Below are positions 7,068 through 11,294 of a DNA stretch of 11,294 nt, one piece after another. Position numbers and translations under genes: made by a program. Positions within the stretch are counted from its first letter, which is position 1. Each line of letters starts with the position of its first letter. The DNA comes from an uncultured Flavobacterium sp. (GTDB lineage: Bacteria > Bacteroidota > Bacteroidia > Flavobacteriales > Flavobacteriaceae): the NCBI RefSeq assembly GCF_946220915.1, contig NZ_CAMIHH010000106.1, forward strand, positions 1-11,294. Direction: 5' to 3'. The notes below the pieces were generated by a model. The model saw nothing but the letters and a program-made list of their open reading frames with translations, ran no database searches and was not told the origin of the DNA.

Positions 7068-7854
7068 CTTCTGTTTTTTTAAATGTAAACAATACCTGTA
7101 CGCCCCTGCCCTCTTCCGAAGCATAAGACAGTTCGCCTGAAAGCATCTCCACCCTGCTATGTATATTACCAATACCCAGTCCCGCCCTCATTTTAATGCC
7201 ATCTGTAGTAAATCCGCATCCATTGTCAGTATAATTGCAACAGGAAGAGGTCCCGTTAGTTTCAAAGCCGATGGTTATCAGCCCTGCTTTTCCGTGACGC
7301 AGGGAATTACTGATAAGTTCCTGGAGTATCCTGAAAATGTTCAATGCTTCGGTGGTTTCCAATCCGGCAAAGGAAATGGCTGTTTCATAGCGGATGTCGA
7401 CATTTTCCAGCGTGGCATATTCAGCGCATAGTTCCCGGATCGCAGCATCAAGCCCAAACTTTTCGAGCGTTGCCGGAAGCAGTGCATGTGCTATCCTGCC
7501 AGAACTTTCAATCGCTTTTTCCGTTATGTTTACAATTGTGGCTACGATCTCTTTTTTTTGGCTTTCGCCCAAAACGGGTAAAGTAAGCAGGTGTGTATTA
7601 AGAGCGATCACATTCAGCTTGCTGCTGATATCGTCGTGAAGGTCGCGCGCTATCCGGCCCCTTTCAGTTTCCTGCGCGTAGATGACAGATTGCAGCATTT
7701 TCTTTTGGTGTTCTACTTCAAGCGCATGCTGCTCGATCTCCTTTTGCAGCAATTTCCTTCTTGAGAAATCAAAAAACGTTACAAAGAGAATGGCTATAAC
7801 AGTTAAAAATAAGGATGCACAGATAATGAGCAGTACAATTTCTTTTTCAGCCAT
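7051..7854 (-). CDS. Sensor histidine kinase, HisKA_3 type, with minimal sensor region
   Basis: The 267-residue kinase has one N-terminal membrane helix (about 6-28) and a short coiled coil (31-60). Its HisKA_3 dimerisation and phospho-acceptor helix has H73 in ARDLHDDISSKL. The HATPase domain shows the N box LQELISNSLRHG (N183), the D box TDNGCGF (D210) and the glycine box GLGIGNI (225-231). This is the NarX/DegS/DesK class that pairs with NarL-type regulators, as found next door. No periplasmic, PAS, GAF or TPR sensor domain is present, so input probably comes through the membrane or from a partner. Its ATG overlaps the end of the upstream membrane-protein gene by 8 nt, and its 3' end overlaps the regulator by 17 nt. 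Confidence 0.95.
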   Translation of the reverse strand: MAEKEIVLLIICASLFLTVIAILFVTFFDFSRRKLLQKEIEQHALEVEHQKKMLQSVIYAQETERGRIARDLHDDISSKLNVIALNTHLLTLPVLGESQKKEIVATIVNITEKAIESSGRIAHALLPATLEKFGLDAAIRELCAEYATLENVDIRYETAISFAGLETTEALNIFRILQELISNSLRHGKAGLITIGFETNGTSSCCNYTDNGCGFTTDGIKMRAGLGIGNIHSRVEMLSGELSYASEEGRGVQVLFTFKKTEDDYNY

Positions 7855-8491
7855 GCGAACGGATTAAGAGTTTTTTCTGGAAAAGAATCCCTATGCATTC
7901 GGCCAATACCGAAAATTGGTACAATATGTATAATAATGCATTAACAAGCCATATCCATGTATTGATGCCTGAAGAGAGGCTGGCCATATAATTGCCTGCC
8001 AGGAACAACAGCGTGCTGCCAAGCAGGTAAATAAGCAATCCGGTATTGATAAGGAAAAAGGCCTTTTTTTTGGAAAGCAGTTCCTTAAAATATAATATGT
8101 TGTAAAAAATTACCGAGCAGGATGTAATTCCTATCTCAAATAAATTGAATTTGTGCAAGAGTGCAGGATCTGCAATAAAACTGCATGCTATGGCTGCCGG
8201 GATAACGCCAAGCATACCGGAAATCATTTTCTTTTGGGACATCGCTGGCAGCAGTTCGCGATAAAACAGACTAAGCAGTATGAACTGGACAATAAAATAG
8301 AAGTGTGATACCCAAAGGTTTTCCATATTCCGCAGGCGCAGTATTTCCGTTACCGCCTGTATCACAAACATTGCGGCGATGTACAGGCAAAATAGCTGAA
8401 AGGCCTTACCATTACGGGTAAAGCCTTTAATGAGCAATAAAAGGTTTATGAGTAAAAGCAGGTAGCCCGCATTTAACAGTAAACTAGCCAT
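7847..8491 (-). CDS. Seven-helix integral membrane protein, candidate sensor partner of the kinase
   Basis: This 214-residue protein is almost wholly hydrophobic, with seven likely transmembrane helices at about 3-22, 31-51, 62-78, 88-107, 117-136, 144-168 and 177-202. Short basic loops (RNGK, SQKK, SKKK) follow helices 1, 3 and 5, and the tail is QKKLLIRSHG. By the positive-inside rule the C-terminus is cytoplasmic and the N-terminus outside. No enzyme or transporter motif is visible and I do not recognise a named family. It starts 2 nt after the stop of the small upstream gene, and its 3' end overlaps the kinase start by 8 nt, so equal expression with the kinase is expected. Inference: it senses a membrane-borne or small-molecule signal and controls the sensorless kinase. 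Confidence 0.85.
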   Translation of the reverse strand: MASLLLNAGYLLLLINLLLLIKGFTRNGKAFQLFCLYIAAMFVIQAVTEILRLRNMENLWVSHFYFIVQFILLSLFYRELLPAMSQKKMISGMLGVIPAAIACSFIADPALLHKFNLFEIGITSCSVIFYNILYFKELLSKKKAFFLINTGLLIYLLGSTLLFLAGNYMASLSSGINTWIWLVNALLYILYQFSVLAECIGILFQKKLLIRSHG

Positions 8492-8493
8492 GC

Positions 8494-8889
8494 TTATTTT
8501 TCACCATCGTATAGCTTGCTGCCACTCCTGTCACATAATGTGGGGCACGGTCCTGTAAAATCATAAACGAATTGATCTTTCTCGGGATTAACCAAATCAT
8601 TGCCGGCTTCATCAACACCTACTAACAGCATCGCCGCATGTTCTTCCTTACTACCGTCTTTTGGCTTAATTGCCAGGTATCCCCGGACACTATGCCAGCC
8701 ATAACTTTCGTATAGTTCAAACAAATCCTTTGCAGGTATTGTAAACGCCAGTACATTGGGCCTGTCCTTGCTATCTCTCCAGGCTTTTGTATAATCAGCA
8801 GCCAAGGGAAGGGGTATGGTGTCAGGCTCTACGATTGAAAGTTTTTTTTGCTCCATTTTTTCAGGATTTGATCCGTCTGTAGGTTTCAT
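8494..8889 (-). CDS. Small soluble protein of unknown function, first gene of the kinase operon
   Basis: From the ATG at 8887-8889 the protein has 131 residues with no signal peptide or membrane helix. It has a charged, proline-rich N-terminus (KPTDGSNPEKMEQKK), a central alpha/beta part (VLAFTIPAKDLFELYESYG, VRGYLAIKP, AAMLLVGVDEAGNDLV) and a conserved-looking tail with a Cys pair in GPCPTLCD. I do not recognise a family. The frame extends to an ATG at 8928, but that codon lies within the best -7 box (8926-8933) and would be upstream of the transcript start, so 8889 is preferred. A third ATG at 8856 (MEQKK) is possible. The stop is 2 nt before the membrane-protein start, so it belongs to the signalling operon. 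Confidence 0.8.
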   Translation of the reverse strand: MKPTDGSNPEKMEQKKLSIVEPDTIPLPLAADYTKAWRDSKDRPNVLAFTIPAKDLFELYESYGWHSVRGYLAIKPKDGSKEEHAAMLLVGVDEAGNDLVNPEKDQFVYDFTGPCPTLCDRSGSKLYDGEK

Positions 8890-8925
8890 AAGTTTGAAGG
8901 TTTTGATTTTTTTAAAAATGTAATT

Positions 8926-8933
8926 CAAAAATA
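8926..8933 (-). promoter_or_regulatory. Putative -7 box of the four-gene signalling operon
   Basis: The minus strand reads TATTTTTG, a perfect TAnnTTTG match, 36 nt upstream of the ATG at 8889. A second, weaker match (TACATTTT) lies just downstream at 8915-8922. Both argue against the longer frame starting at 8928. No -33 TTG is visible in the A/T-rich sequence upstream. Confidence 0.5.
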
Positions 8934-9200
8934 GAAAAAAAAATAAGGAGTTAAAATTTATAAAAAAATTTGTTAAAATTTAGATTGGTACTACTGGCTG
9001 TTGCATTTAACAAATTCGCCCTCCCCAGTAAACTACCGCTTAATATCAAGGCATAATTTGCTTTCACTTCAAATTTTTTAACGTAAAAATACCTGTTTTA
9101 AAAATCACGTATTTATACTCTTAACCCTTATTGAATCTTAACATTTCTTTGGCATAACAGATTTGCAGCAAGTATGCAGGCCTGTGTAAAAGTGGAACCC
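8934..9200. other. AT-rich divergent intergenic region without a gene
   Basis: Between the signalling operon and the 494-residue protein gene there is no convincing ORF, tRNA or terminator on either strand. The left part (8934-8985) is almost pure A/T. The rest (8986-9200) is mixed and should carry the promoter of the gene at 9241, but no full TTG/TAnnTTTG pair with standard spacing was found. The nearest candidate is TTG (9131-9133) with CAGATTTG (9158-9165), 24 nt apart, and it is imperfect. Confidence 0.5.
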
Positions 9201-9233
9201 GAAAAACTAAAGAGTAGGGAAAATAACAAAATC
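9201..9233 (+). repeat. Leader element, copy 1
   Basis: This stretch closely matches 10755-10789 upstream of the next gene. The core AGAGTAGG-N-AAAATA-NN-AAA (9211-9230) aligns without gaps to 10766-10785 at 17 of 20 positions. The AGAGTAGG begins exactly 30 nt before the ATG in both copies. It may be a regulator-binding, promoter-proximal or translation-control element shared by the two genes. Confidence 0.65.
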
Positions 9234-9240
9234 TTTTTTT

Positions 9241-10725
9241 ATGCCGTCAACTATCCCTTATGATCCGTCGCTGGTGCTGGGCAACATTGTAAACCAGGAC
9301 AGGCTCGACAATTTGCTGGCCATCAGCGCTGCCCAGGCCCCTGCCGATGCCGCCGAAGACAATCTCAATTCGCTCATTACCCTTAAGCGAAGCCTCGACA
9401 TGACCGTACAGGAACTTATTGAAATGAACGTAGATGCAACCGATGTGATCCAGGAAAGCCAGGATGTGGGCACACAGATTGCCGAAGCTGCCAAAGATTT
9501 TGGAAAAGCCAAGGTTGCATCAGAAAAAGCCATCCAGCCCCTTAAAGCCAAAATGCGAGGGCTAAGCGAAAGTGTGGAAAGCCCTGTGGACTGGAACAAA
9601 ACCCAGATCAAGCAGATGCCGCTTTCTTCGGACTCCCTCAAAATGAACTGCCAGTATTTTGCCTTTGATGAGAACACGCAAAATTCTGATACGCATGCCG
9701 CAACCATCGCTGCATTTGTAAGCGACTCTACAAGCGTGCTTGGCGATGATTATTCGGCACAGGCCAAAACATCGGCACAGTCGCAGGTAAACAGCCAGCA
9801 CCAGAACCACAGCATTTCCGGAACGCTGGTGGTAACCATTACCTGTACGCACAAGGATGCCGTATTGCTGGCGCCATTCATCATGGATGTAGACAAATCG
9901 GTTCGTGTATGGAACAAACTCTTTGCTGATGACATGATCAAGATAAACGACCCTTCGAGCATCATGCAGATCATGCAGCAGCAGGATACCACAAAGGAAA
10001 AATCGTTTACCCTCCTGTCTGGCGAAACCTGCGGATCGTGCTTTATAGGCATGGTGCACACGCTCAATGTAACCGATACTAAAACCACCGAAACGATGTA
10101 TTCGATAGCTGAATCGATACAAGGGCAATTTAGCATAGGCTGCTGGTTTGGGCATGAATCGGGTGGCTTTGGGGTAGATTCGAGCTTTTCGAACGATGCC
10201 AAGAACCTGTTGAGCTCGCAATCCATCACTTCGCACTGTACCCTTACTGTTATGGGGTCGCTGCCGTCTATCAAGTCAAACACAGTAATGATGGCCGTGC
10301 AGTCGTTTACCGATTTTGACGGGGCCTCGTCCATGAAGGCAGTACAGACCCTGCAAAATGCTACGGCAAATGAGATTGATACTATTGATTCGGCAGCATC
10401 AAGCGCGCGTACCGGCGGCCAGCTGGTATCGATGAAGGCAGCCCAGGTAACCTCTACCCTTAGCGGCCTCTCGACCATCGACAACCAAAACAACAAGATG
10501 ATCGATACCAACTCGCTGATGGATGCGATGGAGGACTACCTGAACAAGTGCCTCGCCGGCAACATAGGCGTGCCGATCAACTTCTACCTGAAGCCCATTA
10601 CCAAATCGCAGATCGCCCAGATGTGGCTGGCAAAATACTACCCTAACCGCTGGAACCTGGCAGGTGCGGGCGATGACAGCGCACCTGCACAGCAGGCACA
10701 ACCGGCCGCACAACCTGCGAGTTAA
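9241..10725 (+). CDS. Large cytoplasmic protein of unknown function, Ser/Thr-rich, with helical N- and C-terminal parts
   Basis: The 494-residue protein has no signal peptide or membrane helix, and I cannot assign a family. Visible layout: MPSTIPYDPSLVLGNIV start; a mostly helical, heptad-like segment at about 18-112 (NLNSLITLKRSLDMTVQELI, AEAAKDFGKAKVASEKAI); a beta-rich Ser/Thr/Gln/Asn-rich middle at 130-360 (SGTLVVTITCTHKD, SIQGQFSIGCWFGHESGGFG, ITSHCTLTVMGSLPSIKSN); a helical segment at 360-436; a conserved-looking end with VPINFYLKPITKSQIAQMW (444-462); and a low-complexity Ala/Gln/Pro tail (478-494). The central VDSSFSNDAKNLLSSQ plus alternating strands recalls pore-forming or MACPF-like beta modules, but that is only a resemblance. 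Codon use matches the chromosome. The downstream gene shares its leader sequence. Confidence 0.9.
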   Translation: MPSTIPYDPSLVLGNIVNQDRLDNLLAISAAQAPADAAEDNLNSLITLKRSLDMTVQELIEMNVDATDVIQESQDVGTQIAEAAKDFGKAKVASEKAIQPLKAKMRGLSESVESPVDWNKTQIKQMPLSSDSLKMNCQYFAFDENTQNSDTHAATIAAFVSDSTSVLGDDYSAQAKTSAQSQVNSQHQNHSISGTLVVTITCTHKDAVLLAPFIMDVDKSVRVWNKLFADDMIKINDPSSIMQIMQQQDTTKEKSFTLLSGETCGSCFIGMVHTLNVTDTKTTETMYSIAESIQGQFSIGCWFGHESGGFGVDSSFSNDAKNLLSSQSITSHCTLTVMGSLPSIKSNTVMMAVQSFTDFDGASSMKAVQTLQNATANEIDTIDSAASSARTGGQLVSMKAAQVTSTLSGLSTIDNQNNKMIDTNSLMDAMEDYLNKCLAGNIGVPINFYLKPITKSQIAQMWLAKYYPNRWNLAGAGDDSAPAQQAQPAAQPAS

Positions 10726-10754
10726 ATTAAAAAATTCAATAAAACGGGGAGGCT

Positions 10755-10789
10755 GAAAACCGTATAGAGTAGGCAAAATATAAAAAATC
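10755..10789 (+). repeat. Leader element, copy 2
   Basis: This is the second copy of the leader described at 9201-9233, placed in the 70-nt gap between the 494-residue protein gene and the peptidase-like gene. AGAGTAGG at 10766-10773 is again exactly 30 nt before the ATG (10796). No terminator hairpin with a T-run is visible between the two genes, so the copy may act within a shared transcript or as part of a second promoter. Confidence 0.65.
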
Positions 10790-10795
10790 ATAATA

Positions 10796-11294
10796 ATGGA
10801 AACTCTGAAGAATGATATTGTAAAAGTTTTGCAGCAAACAGAAGAATCCTGTGGGGCCTACGCGCTAACAGCGGCTTTAGCTTCAATGGACGCGATAAGC
10901 GAATCAAAAGAAATCGGGCATACTTTTGAAGGAAATCCGGAATCTGTTACGGTGAAGGTAGTTGTACCGGCCTATAATCCAAGCGATATCCGTATGATCG
11001 CAGATAAAATCTATGAATTTACGGGAATCCTCAAGGAAGACGGGGATCCAGAACTAGAGAATCATACAACTATGAGCCAAAACGCTCCTTCTGCTATTGG
11101 ATATGTCGCTAATGAATATTTGCCTGGTAAGGTTTTGATTTATACGGATACAGGAAACACAACCTATCCAGAGCTTATAAAAAAATACCCCGGAGAAATA
11201 TCAAGATGCGACAAGGCAGGATTGAACATAAAAACCGTTGCTAATGGATACCAAAAACCAGATGGTAAAAATATCCACATTGTTTGTGTAAACG
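10796..11294 (+). CDS. Candidate C39-like (papain-fold) cysteine peptidase, 3' end outside window
   Basis: The frame opens at ATG 10796 and stays open for 166 codons to the window edge. The N-terminus reads VLQQTEESCGAYALTAALA, which resembles the active-site helix of C39-like and related papain-fold peptidases. C19 would be the nucleophile and Q13, six residues earlier, the oxyanion-hole glutamine. H161 in NIHIVCVN sits in a beta strand of the kind that carries the catalytic His. The acid residue would follow beyond the window. No signal peptide or membrane helix is seen, so it is probably cytoplasmic. Base composition is more AT-rich and codon use differs from the preceding gene (ACT, TTG, CCT, GGT), which hints at a different history. 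It could also be an inactive homologue or a transglutaminase-like enzyme. Confidence 0.7.
   Translation, partial: METLKNDIVKVLQQTEESCGAYALTAALASMDAISESKEIGHTFEGNPESVTVKVVVPAYNPSDIRMIADKIYEFTGILKEDGDPELENHTTMSQNAPSAIGYVANEYLPGKVLIYTDTGNTTYPELIKKYPGEISRCDKAGLNIKTVANGYQKPDGKNIHIVCVN

Noticed and set aside
7068..7172. 35-codon N-terminal extension of the response regulator
   Set aside because: The extension overlaps the kinase coding sequence, and receiver homology starts exactly at MTTTINVALADDE (ATG 7065-7067).
9562..10511. Long minus-strand frames (up to 253 codons) inside the 494-residue protein gene
   Set aside because: The plus-strand frame has the protein-like composition and the leader element, and the antisense frames overlap each other and lack start signals. 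They are shadows of a gene with biased codon use.

Overview
The window looks like a chromosomal segment of a Flavobacterium-like member of the Bacteroidota. The evidence is several -7 boxes of the form TAnnTTTG in front of genes, start codons without Shine-Dalgarno sequences, and a DUF4369-type TlpA lipoprotein. No mobile element, integrase, CRISPR array or rRNA was seen.

Layout. (a) 1-746: the 3' part of an AT-rich gene of unknown function, convergent with a small exported protein. (b) 955-2229, minus strand: a hexameric-type glutamate dehydrogenase with a strong terminator. (c) 2527-4767, plus strand: a two-gene sulfur unit made of a TauE/SafE permease and a fusion of a persulfide dioxygenase-type metallo-hydrolase with two rhodanese domains. 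The fusion has the same domain order as staphylococcal CstB. (d) 4852-6024: a thioredoxin-fold lipoprotein with its own promoter and terminator. (e) 6191-6271: tRNA-Tyr(GTA) with a textbook Bacteroidota promoter and a hairpin behind it. (f) 6396-8889, minus strand: a four-gene operon with 2-nt spacing or short overlaps, encoding a small soluble protein, a seven-helix membrane protein, a histidine kinase with almost no sensor region, and a NarL/FixJ-type response regulator. (g) 9241-11294, plus strand: a 494-residue protein of no recognised family, followed by a second gene that runs off the window and has the Cys/His signature of a C39-like papain-fold peptidase.

How the parts work together. 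In (c), the permease probably exports sulfite or related anions made by the persulfide-oxidising fusion enzyme. In (f), the membrane protein is the natural candidate for the sensor that the kinase lacks. In (g), both genes carry nearly the same leader sequence at exactly the same distance from their start codons. They are therefore probably co-regulated, and this pair is the best candidate here for an undescribed system. Its function cannot be read from the sequence alone.
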